From Flavobacterium tyrosinilyticum (GTDB lineage Bacteria; Bacteroidota; Bacteroidia; Flavobacteriales; Flavobacteriaceae): a stretch of DNA of 64,000 nt. This document shows, in pieces, positions 8,703 through 16,670 of this stretch. The notes under the pieces are model-generated. The model saw only the letters and a program-made list of their open reading frames with translations. It did not search any database and was not told the origin of the DNA. Both the position numbers and the translations under genes were made by a program. The DNA lies in NCBI RefSeq assembly GCF_023656565.1, contig NZ_JAMOKG010000004.1, positions 1 through 64,000 of the forward strand. The letters are read 5' to 3'. Every line of letters begins with the position of its first letter. The first letter of the stretch is position 1.

Positions 8703-10457
8703 ATGAAAATATCTGCTTTTGTTCCAATTTTAGTTTCCGTTCTTTTTCTGCTGGTCATTCCGACTTCTTGCGAAAAAGAAATTCCGGCAGTTATAAAAAG
8801 AACTGACAACACCGCAGAAATAAAAAGGCTGACCATAATAGCTGACAATGATTTTGACCAAAATGAATATTTGAAGGCCTATAAAAATTACCTAACTATA
8901 ATTCACCTTTCAGACCCTGAAAAAAACAGAATAGATTATGTCGACGCCTTAATTTCTATAGCGCTAATTCAGCTATATGAAGGCAATTATCTGGAAAGTG
9001 AAGCTACCGCTACTAAAGTATTACCGCAACTTAAATACCTAAAAAAACCAAGGTTTGCTTGGGAAACGTACAAAATTATTTCAGAAAATTATTCTGCAAC
9101 AAACGATTATGACAATGCGCTTATATATGCAAAAAAAGCATACAATCTCCATGCAAGCCCGAGAAGGAAAGCAAATGCATTAGCTAATATTGCATTAGTT
9201 TACATGTATCAGGGTGATCATAAAAAAGCGATTAAAATCTATACACAACTAACCACTACTGGTTATTATGGAAATAAGAAAAAAACAAATTCTTTAAAAG
9301 ATTATGAAGCATTAGACTATGCAGTAATGAGGAACAATATAGGGATTTCTTATGCCAATTTAAATGATTCTAGAGCGCTACCCTACTATCAAGAAGCTCT
9401 TAAAACTAGAATTAAATTAAATGATAGACAGAACTTACCAGATAGTTATTCAAATCTTTCCGATTATTACTTAATTTCAAATCCTGCTTTGGCAAAAAAA
9501 TATGCCGAAACAGCTTATAAACATGCGTGTGTTGTAAATACCTATAAGCAAAAAAAGTACGCTCTGGAAACTTTAATAAGAACCAGTACGGGAAATGATA
9601 CAAAAAAATATTCTAAGATTTATATCGATTTTAGAGACAGTATTAATAAAATTCGTTTAACACAAAAAAATCAATTTGCTAATATAAAATATAATTTCAC
9701 CAAGGATAAAGAAGAAAACTTAGAGCTTAAAATTCAAAGAGCAGAACATAAATTGGAAATGCAAAGACAAAAGAACAGGAGTTTTATCTCTTATATCGCA
9801 TTATCAATAACCATTTTCATATTCATTTTTCTAATTTTTTACCTGACTTTAAAAGGCAAAAGAGAAAAAAATGATGCTGTTTTTAAAAACGAAATTCGAA
9901 TTTCTGACAAATTAGAAAACGACCTTGAAAAAGATATTCATGAAACTTTATCTTTTGCCCAAAACAACAACCTTGAAAACGTCAGTAATAAAGAACAATT
10001 TCTTAATTACCTAAGCCGCATTTATTCAAAAATGCGCAGTATTTCTAGAGAAAATAGCACTATACAAACCAATGAAAATTACTCAAATGGTCTAAAGGAA
10101 ATGATTTCGGAATACTCTACTTCAAATTTGAATATCATAATAAATGGTTTAAACACTTTTTCGTGGTCGAAAATTGATCGTGTAAAAAAAATTGTTGTTT
10201 ACCGCGTTATTCAGGAAATTTTTGATTCGATGAAAACCCTGAACAATGCTTCGCTAGTAAGTCTAACCTTCAAAAAAGAAGAGAAAAATATCATCATAAT
10301 GTACGCTGACAACGGCACAAATATCACCCAAAAAAGTACTATTTTAGAAAAAAGACTACAAAATGTGGAAAACCGTATTAAAACAATAAAAGGAACTCTT
10401 AATTTTGACCCATATTCAGAAAATGGTTTTAAAGTAAATTTCAAATTTCCAATATAA
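8703..10457 (+). CDS. TPR sensor-kinase paralogue 3, pseudokinase lacking the phospho-acceptor
   Basis: Third tandem copy, 584 residues: lipoprotein signal with Cys23 (IPTSC), TPR repeats (about 35-300), coiled coil (KNQFANIKYNFTKDKEENL), TM at about 361-382, then a kinase-like domain that aligns without gaps to paralogue 1. The H-box reads KLENDL, so the phospho-acceptor is Glu405. The N-box Asn and His are Ser509 and Leu513, and G1 ends in N540 instead of Gly. It should be enzymatically dead, yet the frame is intact and hydrophobic and TPR positions are kept, which suggests selection for a structural or sensory role. The response regulator follows 8 nt downstream. Confidence 0.82.
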   Translation: MKISAFVPILVSVLFLLVIPTSCEKEIPAVIKRTDNTAEIKRLTIIADNDFDQNEYLKAYKNYLTIIHLSDPEKNRIDYVDALISIALIQLYEGNYLESEATATKVLPQLKYLKKPRFAWETYKIISENYSATNDYDNALIYAKKAYNLHASPRRKANALANIALVYMYQGDHKKAIKIYTQLTTTGYYGNKKKTNSLKDYEALDYAVMRNNIGISYANLNDSRALPYYQEALKTRIKLNDRQNLPDSYSNLSDYYLISNPALAKKYAETAYKHACVVNTYKQKKYALETLIRTSTGNDTKKYSKIYIDFRDSINKIRLTQKNQFANIKYNFTKDKEENLELKIQRAEHKLEMQRQKNRSFISYIALSITIFIFIFLIFYLTLKGKREKNDAVFKNEIRISDKLENDLEKDIHETLSFAQNNNLENVSNKEQFLNYLSRIYSKMRSISRENSTIQTNENYSNGLKEMISEYSTSNLNIIINGLNTFSWSKIDRVKKIVVYRVIQEIFDSMKTLNNASLVSLTFKKEEKNIIIMYADNGTNITQKSTILEKRLQNVENRIKTIKGTLNFDPYSENGFKVNFKFPI

Positions 10458-10465
10458 GAAAATAT

Positions 10466-11134
10466 ATGTTTAAAAAAGTTTTAGTTGCCGAAGATCTAGA
10501 TAGTATCAGCATTGCAGTTGTTCAAGTACTTGAAGAATTACAAGTTCCCGTAATTCATCACGTGAAATATTGCGACGAAGGATTACTTAAAGTAAAAAAG
10601 GCATTGGCTGAAAAAGAACCTTACGATTTAATGATTACAGACTTATCGTTTAAATCTGATCATAGAAAAGTAACTTTAAATAGTGGCGATGAACTTGTTG
10701 AAGCTGTAAATAAAGTGCAGCCAGAACTAAAAAAAATAGTTTTTTCTATAGAAGATAAAAGTTATAGAATTAAAACTCTCTTTAATGAACTTGGCATTAA
10801 TGCTTATGTTACAAAAGGAAGAAATAGTATTTCTGAATTAAGAAATGCTATAGAAAGCACATTTAATAACGAAGAAAAAATTCTTTCTTCTGATTTGTCT
10901 TTTAATTTTAATGATAAAGCTTTAATTGAAATTGAGTCTTATGATATCTCCATTTTAAAACTTTTATCTCAAGGATATATTTTAGAAAGCATTTCTAGAG
11001 AGTTTAAAGATTCATCTATAACTCCTAACGGAACAAGTAGTATAGAAAAAAGAATCAATAAGTTGAAGATTTATTTTAAAGCTAATAATAATGTGCATTT
11101 AATTGCAATTGCAAAAGATTTTGGGCTAGTATAA
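10466..11134 (+). CDS. Response regulator with C-terminal HTH
   Basis: The 222-residue protein has a receiver domain (1-120) with acidic D10, phospho-acceptor D59 (MITDLSF), S94 (VFSIED) and K117 (VTKGRN), all as expected. The C-terminal part (about 155-222) has a divergent LuxR/NarL-like helical layout (DISILKLLSQGYILESISREF, then SSIEKRINKLKIYF), with a loop insertion between the two helices. It is the only regulator after the three TPR kinase paralogues and is presumably their shared output. Confidence 0.85.
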   Translation: MFKKVLVAEDLDSISIAVVQVLEELQVPVIHHVKYCDEGLLKVKKALAEKEPYDLMITDLSFKSDHRKVTLNSGDELVEAVNKVQPELKKIVFSIEDKSYRIKTLFNELGINAYVTKGRNSISELRNAIESTFNNEEKILSSDLSFNFNDKALIEIESYDISILKLLSQGYILESISREFKDSSITPNGTSSIEKRINKLKIYFKANNNVHLIAIAKDFGLV

Positions 11135-11185
11135 TTTTTTATCATGCTTTACGGTTTCCCGTAAGGATAACACTTTTTATACTCC

Positions 11186-11193
11186 TAAATTTG
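11186..11193 (+). promoter_or_regulatory. -7 element before the small membrane protein gene
   Basis: TAAATTTG fits TAnnTTTG and lies 22 nt before the ATG at 11215. I do not see a convincing -33 TTG at the right distance. Confidence 0.45.
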
Positions 11194-11214
11194 TGATGAC
11201 CTATTAACCTACCA

Positions 11215-11448
11215 ATGAAACCAAAAAGTAAAGCGAGTATTATATTCTCTAGACTTAATACCACACAAAATAGAATCCTTATGAAAACAATGCTACTTTG
11301 CCTCTTTTTATCAATAAGCTTTGCAGTTATTTCTGAAAAAACTGGATGGCTAGAAATTGATTGGAAAATAATATTTATTCCAGCATTATTAGTTTTACAA
11401 ATTATAATTATCGGGACAGCTCTAAAAAATCGATATAAAAAACATTAA
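11215..11448 (+). CDS. Small two-TM membrane protein, function unknown
   Basis: The 77-residue protein is not one I recognise. It has a basic N-terminus with an internal MKTMLLCLFLSISFAVIS segment (about 23-40), a short acidic loop (TGWLEIDWK) and a second helix (IIFIPALLVLQIIIIGTAL), ending in a basic tail (KNRYKKH). It is preceded by a -7 element and lies between the kinase-triplet operon and a secreted nuclease, 68 nt from the latter, all on the same strand. Confidence 0.6.
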   Translation: MKPKSKASIIFSRLNTTQNRILMKTMLLCLFLSISFAVISEKTGWLEIDWKIIFIPALLVLQIIIIGTALKNRYKKH

Positions 11449-11516
11449 TTAATTTTAAGAAAGGCTTAATTATTGCTGGAAGAGAAGACTTATATCTTAG
11501 TTCCATTAAATTTTTC

Positions 11517-12320
11517 ATGAAAAAAACGCTTAGCCTCGTCTTATTATTATTTGTATTTATATCTTTTGCACAAACCAAAGTAGTATCATGGAATATCGAA
11601 AACTTTGGAAAATCGAAGTCTGATACTCATTTAAATTATATCGCCAAAATAATTTCTAATTATGATATAATCGCAATTCAAGAAGTGGTTGCCGGAAACG
11701 GAGGTGCTCAAACTGTTGCTAAACTTGCCGCAGCACTTAATCAAAAAGGAAATAAATGGGATTACAGCATAAGTGATCCTACTTCTGGAAGCAGTTACAA
11801 AACGGAACGGTATGCTTTTATTTGGAAAACTAATAAAGCCAAATTGAAAAGTAAGCCTTGGCTAGAAAGAAAATATAGCCTAGAAATTGATCGCGAACCC
11901 TATTTCGCCACATTTGAAATTAATAAAAAGACGATCACTCTAGTTAATTTTCATGCCATAACGCAAAAAAAACAACCCGAAACCGAAATCAAATACTTCA
12001 AGTTTTTACCAAACGAATATCCTGATTTGAATCTTGTTTTCTTAGGCGATTTTAATTGCCCAGAAAAACACACTGTTTTTAATCCGTTGAAAAAAAATGG
12101 ATATGCTTCTGTATTAAAAAATCAAAAAACTACTCTTAAACAGCAATGCAAAAACAATATTTGTCTTGCATCTGAATTTGACAATATCTTTTATAAGACA
12201 TCCAATCTAAAGGTAAGTAATTCTGGAATTATTAAATTCTACGAAGATTTTGATTCTTTACAAAATGCAAGAAAAATATCCGATCATATTCCGATCTGGT
12301 TTGAGTTTTCTCTCAACTAA
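11517..12320 (+). CDS. Secreted endonuclease/exonuclease/phosphatase-family protein
   Basis: The 267-residue protein has a signal peptide (MKKTLSLVLLLFVFISFAQ) followed at once by the DNase I-like fold. Visible motifs are SWNIENF (metal-binding Asn/Glu), AIQEVV (catalytic Glu), VNFHAI, FLGDFNC (Asp/Asn pair) and SDHIPIW (catalytic His). The active-site set is complete. The export signal argues for a periplasmic or secreted nuclease used in nucleic-acid or phosphate scavenging rather than DNA repair. It converges with the next gene, leaving 1 nt between stops. Confidence 0.87.
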   Translation: MKKTLSLVLLLFVFISFAQTKVVSWNIENFGKSKSDTHLNYIAKIISNYDIIAIQEVVAGNGGAQTVAKLAAALNQKGNKWDYSISDPTSGSSYKTERYAFIWKTNKAKLKSKPWLERKYSLEIDREPYFATFEINKKTITLVNFHAITQKKQPETEIKYFKFLPNEYPDLNLVFLGDFNCPEKHTVFNPLKKNGYASVLKNQKTTLKQQCKNNICLASEFDNIFYKTSNLKVSNSGIIKFYEDFDSLQNARKISDHIPIWFEFSLN

Positions 12321-12321
12321 T

Positions 12322-13581
12322 CTAAGTTTTAAGTTTCTTTTTTCTAGCAGCTGGAAATAGAACATTATTCAAAATCAATCTATATCCAGGCGAATTAGGA
12401 TGCAAATCTAAAACCGTTGGCGGATCTCCAACCTGATGTTGAAAATCTTCTGGATCATGTCCTCCAAAAAAAGTAAACATTCCCTTGCCTTTTTCTCCAT
12501 GAATGTATCTTGACTCGCCATTTAATTCGCATGTTCCCATAATCAAGATATTCGATTTTATTAAAGACGTATCAAAAGAAGTGGTCTGTCCCATAAAACC
12601 TTTTACTAATTGTGTATGGTTCTGACATAACATACTTGGAATCGGATCCCATTTTGCAGAAAATTCCATTAACGTAAAATAATCTTTATCCATCACAATG
12701 CGTCTTTTCGTCGTCATGTCGATATCCGAAAACTCATAAACTTCCGGTCTTCTTTCTAAAGTAAAGTTTTTGAAGGCAAAAGAATTATTATAATTTAATT
12801 TTGACTGATAATTTGATTCGCTAGGATCTCCGTCAAACATAGCTTCGCAAATATCAACTCCATCTGCTGCAAGGGCAATATCAAAACTATCTGTTGCAGA
12901 GCACATGGCAAACATAAAACCGCCACCAATTACAAAATCTCTAATTTTTTTTGCAACTGCTCCTTTTTCCTGCGACACCTTTGCATATCCTAATTTTGTC
13001 GCCAAAGCTTCAGCATCTCTTTTTTGATCAATATACCAAGGTGTGTTTTTGTAGGCTGCATAAAACTTTCCGTATTGTCCGGTAAAATCTTCGTGATGCA
13101 AATGAAGCCAATCGTACATTAATAACTGATCGCTTAAAACTTCCTCATCATAAATGGGAGTAAAAGGAATTTCGGCATAAGTTAAAACCAAAGTTACAGC
13201 ATCATCCCACGGTTGTTTTCCTTTTGGAGTATAAACAGCAATTTTAGGTGCTTTTTCTAAAATCACCGATTCCATGTTTTGAGAAGGGCTCGAAATTTCG
13301 TTTAAAATAGAAGCCTGTTCACTATCTGAAATCACTTCAAAACTAACTCCTCTTATTTTACATTCTTTTCTAATTTCATCAGCATCAGGAAGCAAGAAAG
13401 AACCTCCTCGATAATTTAAAAGCCAGCTTGCTTTATAATCCCTACTCAAGCACCAGTAAGTAATTCCATATGCTTTTAAATGATTTTGCTGCGTCGTTTC
13501 GTCCATCGGAAGTAAGATAAACGAAGCTTTTGCATTAAATGACATTAATAGTATAAAAAGGTAGAATAAACTTTTATTCAT
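12322..13581 (-). CDS. Conserved periplasmic Bacteroidota protein (often called asparagine synthetase B)
   Basis: The 419-residue protein has an N-terminal signal (SLFYLFILLMSFNAKA). From memory, similar proteins in Bacteroidota are labelled asparagine synthetase B. I see no Ntn-type Cys2 amidotransferase start, no PP-loop SGGxDS motif, and an export signal, so that label is not supported. Visible features are a flavodoxin-like run near 110-150 (KIAVYTPKGKQPWDDAV), LHLHHEDFTGQ, and a central GGGFMFAMCSATDSFD segment resembling a class I glutamine amidotransferase or ThuA-like fold, with the Cys possibly nucleophilic. Function unknown. Confidence 0.7.
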   Translation of the reverse strand: MNKSLFYLFILLMSFNAKASFILLPMDETTQQNHLKAYGITYWCLSRDYKASWLLNYRGGSFLLPDADEIRKECKIRGVSFEVISDSEQASILNEISSPSQNMESVILEKAPKIAVYTPKGKQPWDDAVTLVLTYAEIPFTPIYDEEVLSDQLLMYDWLHLHHEDFTGQYGKFYAAYKNTPWYIDQKRDAEALATKLGYAKVSQEKGAVAKKIRDFVIGGGFMFAMCSATDSFDIALAADGVDICEAMFDGDPSESNYQSKLNYNNSFAFKNFTLERRPEVYEFSDIDMTTKRRIVMDKDYFTLMEFSAKWDPIPSMLCQNHTQLVKGFMGQTTSFDTSLIKSNILIMGTCELNGESRYIHGEKGKGMFTFFGGHDPEDFQHQVGDPPTVLDLHPNSPGYRLILNNVLFPAARKKKLKT

Positions 13582-13698
13582 CAGAAAATTATTTTAGTAA
13601 AGATATAAAAGCCATCAGCAAAAAAGGAATACTTAGAATCTTTTCTTACTTATAAAGAATGTTAAATAAAAAGCTTGAAGAAAACTTGATTTTTAAAC

Positions 13699-13725
13699 CA
13701 TAAAAAAACAGGTAAAAACACCTGT
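13699..13725 (-). terminator. Leftward terminator after the kinase/regulator operon
   Basis: Read on the minus strand, ACAGGT pairs with ACCTGT around GTTTTT and is followed by a T-run. It lies 210 nt beyond the response regulator stop at 13932. Confidence 0.6.
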
Positions 13726-13746
13726 AATTACGAAGAATATTCTCTA

Positions 13747-13754
13747 TACATTTG
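13747..13754 (+). promoter_or_regulatory. -7 element upstream of a 41-codon gene
   Basis: TACATTTG fits TAnnTTTG exactly and lies 46 nt before the ATG at 13801. A -33 TTG is not evident. Confidence 0.4.
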
Positions 13755-13800
13755 CTATCCCAGGTTCATAAAACTAATCGCTGTAAAAAAACAACCAACC

Positions 13801-13926
13801 ATGAAGTTTAATGAAAGTAATAACCAACAAAAGGGTCTGAATATAATTCAGAAAATAGGACTATGTGTTCTAGTCATAACAATCATATTATATTATGTGC
13901 TGTCAATTCAGTTTTTGACAGCATAA
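13801..13926 (+). CDS. Small single-TM protein (41 aa)
   Basis: The ORF begins MKFNESNNQQKGLNIIQK, continues through a clear hydrophobic helix (IGLCVLVITIILYYVLSI) and ends QFLTA. A charged, soluble N-terminus followed by one membrane helix is typical of real small membrane proteins, and a matching -7 element lies upstream. It sits alone in the gap between two leftward genes and ends 5 nt before the convergent response regulator stop. I do not recognise a family. Confidence 0.5.
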   Translation: MKFNESNNQQKGLNIIQKIGLCVLVITIILYYVLSIQFLTA

Positions 13927-13931
13927 TATTT

Positions 13932-14597
13932 TTAGATTGTTAAAACTGCTAATTCATTCTGAATAGCATAAACAACTAAGCCAGCTATATTTCGTGATTC
14001 TGTTTTAAGTAATAAATTATTTCTGTGTCCTTCTATAGTTCTGGGGCTTAAAAAAAGATGTTCTGCAATTTCTGCTGTAGTTTTTTGCTGGCAAATTAAT
14101 TGCAGAATTTCTATTTCGCGCGGCGAAAGGAAATTAGTTTCTAAACCTCCTCTTGTATTTTTAGGAGAAACTATTGTTTCTTGAATTGTTTTTAAAACAT
14201 TTTCGTTGTAATAGAATCCTTTTTTTGCTACTTCGTTTATGGTATGAATTAAATCTTTTGGAGTTGTATTTTTTATTAAGTAAGCTACTGCTCCAACTTG
14301 AATCATATTTGCAACAAACGATTTGGTATCGTAGCTAGTCAATGCAATAATTTTAATATCGGGAAACGTTTTTCTAATAATTTTTGTGGCTTCGACTCCG
14401 TTTAAGACCGGCATCTTTAAGTCCATTATTATTATATCGGGCGTTATTTCTCTTTCGTTCAGTTGCGTAATAAGCTCGTCACCATTTGAGGCTTCAAAGA
14501 GAATATCTATATTTTCTTCTCTCTGTAGTAAAAAAGAAATTCCTTTTCTAAACAAAATTTCATCATCGACTAGAGCAATTTTAATAGAAGCATTCAT
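13932..14597 (-). CDS. LuxR/NarL-family response regulator
   Basis: The 221-residue two-domain regulator has a receiver (1-125) with D11/D12, phospho-acceptor D59 in MDLKMP, T87 region (IALTSYD) and K109 region (YLIKNTT). Its C-terminal LuxR HTH (about 153-215) reads LSPREIEILQLICQ, then EIAEHLFLSPRTIEGHRNNLLLK. It is the last gene of a leftward group with the histidine kinase (117 nt upstream) and the 7TM protein, so the kinase is its probable partner. Confidence 0.94.
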   Translation of the reverse strand: MNASIKIALVDDEILFRKGISFLLQREENIDILFEASNGDELITQLNEREITPDIIIMDLKMPVLNGVEATKIIRKTFPDIKIIALTSYDTKSFVANMIQVGAVAYLIKNTTPKDLIHTINEVAKKGFYYNENVLKTIQETIVSPKNTRGGLETNFLSPREIEILQLICQQKTTAEIAEHLFLSPRTIEGHRNNLLLKTESRNIAGLVVYAIQNELAVLTI

Positions 14598-14714
14598 CGT
14601 ATTTTGGTTTTGGTCGTTTAATTTGGTTTGTCGAAATTACAAAATATGAATTAGAAAAAATCTAAATACCTTTATTTTATTGACCAAAAACCTTAATAAA
14701 ACACATAATTTGCC

Positions 14715-15506
14715 TTAAAAAGTAAAATTTACAACAATCCCTTTATTAATTTCAGAGTTAATTTCGATTGTTCCCTGCAAAAATGATATTCGGCTATCGA
14801 TATTTTTCATACCCAAACCTTTTTGATTTTCGGCATTTGAACAATTAAAGCCAACGCCGTTATCTACATAATCACAAGTATTTATTCCGTCTTTATTTGC
14901 AAAAGAAATCCATATCTCTGATGCTTTTCCATGACGAATAGAATTATTCATTAATTCCTGCAGAATCCTAAAAACATGCAAATGCCTGTCTATGTCTTTC
15001 TCATCAAAATCGATGTCATTTTTATAATATGTTTTTACCGATTTACTCGATTCAAATTCTTCGCATAATTCTTCAATACCAGCACTTAAACCAAATTTTT
15101 CGAAAACCGGTGGCAGCAAATTGTGCGCAATTTTTCTAGAATTGTCTAATGCCTTTGTAGTCAAAGCAATTATGTTTTCTGTAATTTCTGCAGTTTCTGC
15201 TTCGGTAAGATTTGGCGCTGTAAGCAAATGACTGTTTAAGGAGACAATATTTAATTTCGAACTAATATCATCATGAAGATCTTGCGCAATTCTTTTACGC
15301 TCTTCTTCTTGCGTTACAATAATAGCATGCAGCTGCTCTTTTTGATATCGAAGTATTAGGTCTATTTTTTCTAATTCTTTTTGAATGATTTTTTTTCTAG
15401 AAAAATAAAAGAATATAATTAATGCAACTGCAACAATTATAAAAAATAGCGAGATATACAATATAATAGCTACTAGTTCTTTTTCAGGGATTGAATTGGG
15501 TTTCAT
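14715..15506 (-). CDS. HisKA_3-type sensor histidine kinase with one TM
   Basis: The 263-residue kinase has a single N-terminal TM (about 9-32, ELVAIILYISLFFIIVAVAL) and almost no extracytoplasmic domain. It continues with a coiled coil, the dimerisation/phospho-acceptor helix RIAQDLHDDISSKL and a HATPase domain with N-box LQELMNNSIRHG, G1 DNGVGF and G2 GLGMKNIDSRI. All motifs are intact. With no sensor domain of its own, it probably takes its signal from the 7TM protein encoded 22 nt upstream, a reasonable inference from operon order. Confidence 0.92.
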   Translation of the reverse strand: MKPNSIPEKELVAIILYISLFFIIVAVALIIFFYFSRKKIIQKELEKIDLILRYQKEQLHAIIVTQEEERKRIAQDLHDDISSKLNIVSLNSHLLTAPNLTEAETAEITENIIALTTKALDNSRKIAHNLLPPVFEKFGLSAGIEELCEEFESSKSVKTYYKNDIDFDEKDIDRHLHVFRILQELMNNSIRHGKASEIWISFANKDGINTCDYVDNGVGFNCSNAENQKGLGMKNIDSRISFLQGTIEINSEINKGIVVNFTF

Positions 15507-15528
15507 AATCTATTTTTAATAATACAAA

Positions 15529-16161
15529 TTAGTTTTCTAAAGATTTTTTAGAAAAACTTACCTTCCATTCATATAATATAACTAATTGATAAACTAAAAA
15601 TAAAAAAGCATTTAGTTTCCATGAAAAATATTTAACTTCTAAACTTAATGTCAAGGTTAAATTTCCAATTAAATACAAAACAGTAGATCCTAACATAAAA
15701 AAGATAACCGCTATTGTTATATAATAATAAACCTTCTTTTCGGTCAGCATATTATAAAAATGTAGCAAGCCGAAAATAACACAACACAAAGATGTTAAAG
15801 TAATAGCAAATAAGTTGAATTTTAAAAACTCTTTTGGTTCTAAAAGAAATTGAACACAAAAAATGAGTATCCCCGCTAACAAAATACTTTTTACAAATAT
15901 TTTTTGACTTCTTATTTTTATCAATGAATTATAAAATAGACCTAATAAAACCATTTGTCCTATAATAAAAACATTAACTAAAAATAAATTATTAAAATGC
16001 AAATGATATAGTAACTCCATTGACATCTGCATTAAAAATGCAAATGCTAAATAAAGAACAAAAAAACCATTAACTTTTTCCTTACGGAAAAAGCTAATGG
16101 AATATAATACTAGATTAATTAATAAAATCAAATAACCTGAATAAATTAAAAAATCGTCCAT
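15529..16161 (-). CDS. Seven-TM integral membrane protein, candidate sensor for the adjacent kinase
   Basis: The 210-residue protein is almost entirely hydrophobic with seven predicted helices: about 5-25, 33-54, 59-79, 88-107, 113-137, 144-166 and 182-200. Loops are short and there is no large soluble domain. The size and helix count resemble 7TM sensor modules that are usually fused to kinases, but I cannot name a family. It is encoded between a small soluble protein and a kinase that lacks a sensor domain, which makes a split receptor/kinase pair plausible. Confidence 0.6.
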   Translation of the reverse strand: MDDFLIYSGYLILLINLVLYSISFFRKEKVNGFFVLYLAFAFLMQMSMELLYHLHFNNLFLVNVFIIGQMVLLGLFYNSLIKIRSQKIFVKSILLAGILIFCVQFLLEPKEFLKFNLFAITLTSLCCVIFGLLHFYNMLTEKKVYYYITIAVIFFMLGSTVLYLIGNLTLTLSLEVKYFSWKLNAFLFLVYQLVILYEWKVSFSKKSLEN

Positions 16162-16181
16162 TCGTAAAAAAAGATCTTTAA

Positions 16182-16535
16182 TTAATACGGTGGGCTTGGT
16201 CTAGTTCCATCGTATACAATGTCATCAGCAGCTCCTTCGCCACCTTCTACTCCATCTCCTTTACCGTAAACATTAATCCATTTTTTAGTTTTCTCATCGT
16301 ATTTGGCTCCTACAAAAAGTAATGTTTTTTCATTTTGATCATTTATTCCCAAATAAGCCCAAACAGCTTCTGTATCAAGTTCTAGCACTTTTTTCAAACT
16401 TTCTTTAGGTATTAAGAAAGCTTTTACTTTGTTCTTTGAGTCTTCGACAGATTTATCGTCGTCATATCTCTTTTCCCACTTGTCTGCAGTTGCTACAGGA
16501 ATCTGAATAGGTCCTGGAAAGGTTTCTTCATTCAT
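16182..16535 (-). CDS. Small soluble protein of unknown function, first gene of the sensor operon
   Basis: The 117-residue protein has no signal peptide or TM. It begins MNEETFPGPIQIPVATADKWEKRYDDD and ends in a Gly/Asp-rich then Pro-rich tail (GEGAADDIVYDGTRPSPPY). The middle contains FLIPKESLKKVLELDTEAVWAYLGIN and a beta-strand-like LLFVGAKYDEKTKKWINVYG. It may be a ligand-binding or effector protein tied to the downstream 7TM-kinase-regulator genes (20-nt gap). I do not recognise the family. Confidence 0.6.
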   Translation of the reverse strand: MNEETFPGPIQIPVATADKWEKRYDDDKSVEDSKNKVKAFLIPKESLKKVLELDTEAVWAYLGINDQNEKTLLFVGAKYDEKTKKWINVYGKGDGVEGGEGAADDIVYDGTRPSPPY

Positions 16536-16635
16536 AATTTAAATTTGTTATTGGTTAATAATTTATAAAAAACTAATAGTTTGTAATTGGTTTAGCTAAA
16601 CTACTGATTTTTATTAGACGATTAACATAAAAACA

Positions 16636-16665
16636 TAAAAAAAACCTTAATAATAAGGCTTTTTT
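16636..16665 (-). terminator. Terminator after dnaB (probably bidirectional)
   Basis: AAACCTTA and TAAGGCTTTTTT form a hairpin with A/T runs on both sides. It lies directly after the dnaB stop on the minus strand. Confidence 0.7.
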
Positions 16666-16670
16666 AACTT

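Larger units (their letters stand above)
13582..13931. other. 350-nt gap between the periplasmic protein and the response regulator
   Basis: It holds the leftward terminator at 13699-13725, a rightward -7 element at 13747-13754 and the 41-codon gene at 13801-13926. The rest is AT-rich upstream sequence of the leftward gene ending at 12322. Confidence 0.6.

Noticed and set aside
11144..11166. Hairpin TTACGG/CCGTAA after the response regulator as terminator
   Set aside because: Only a 6-bp stem without a following T-run; too weak to call.
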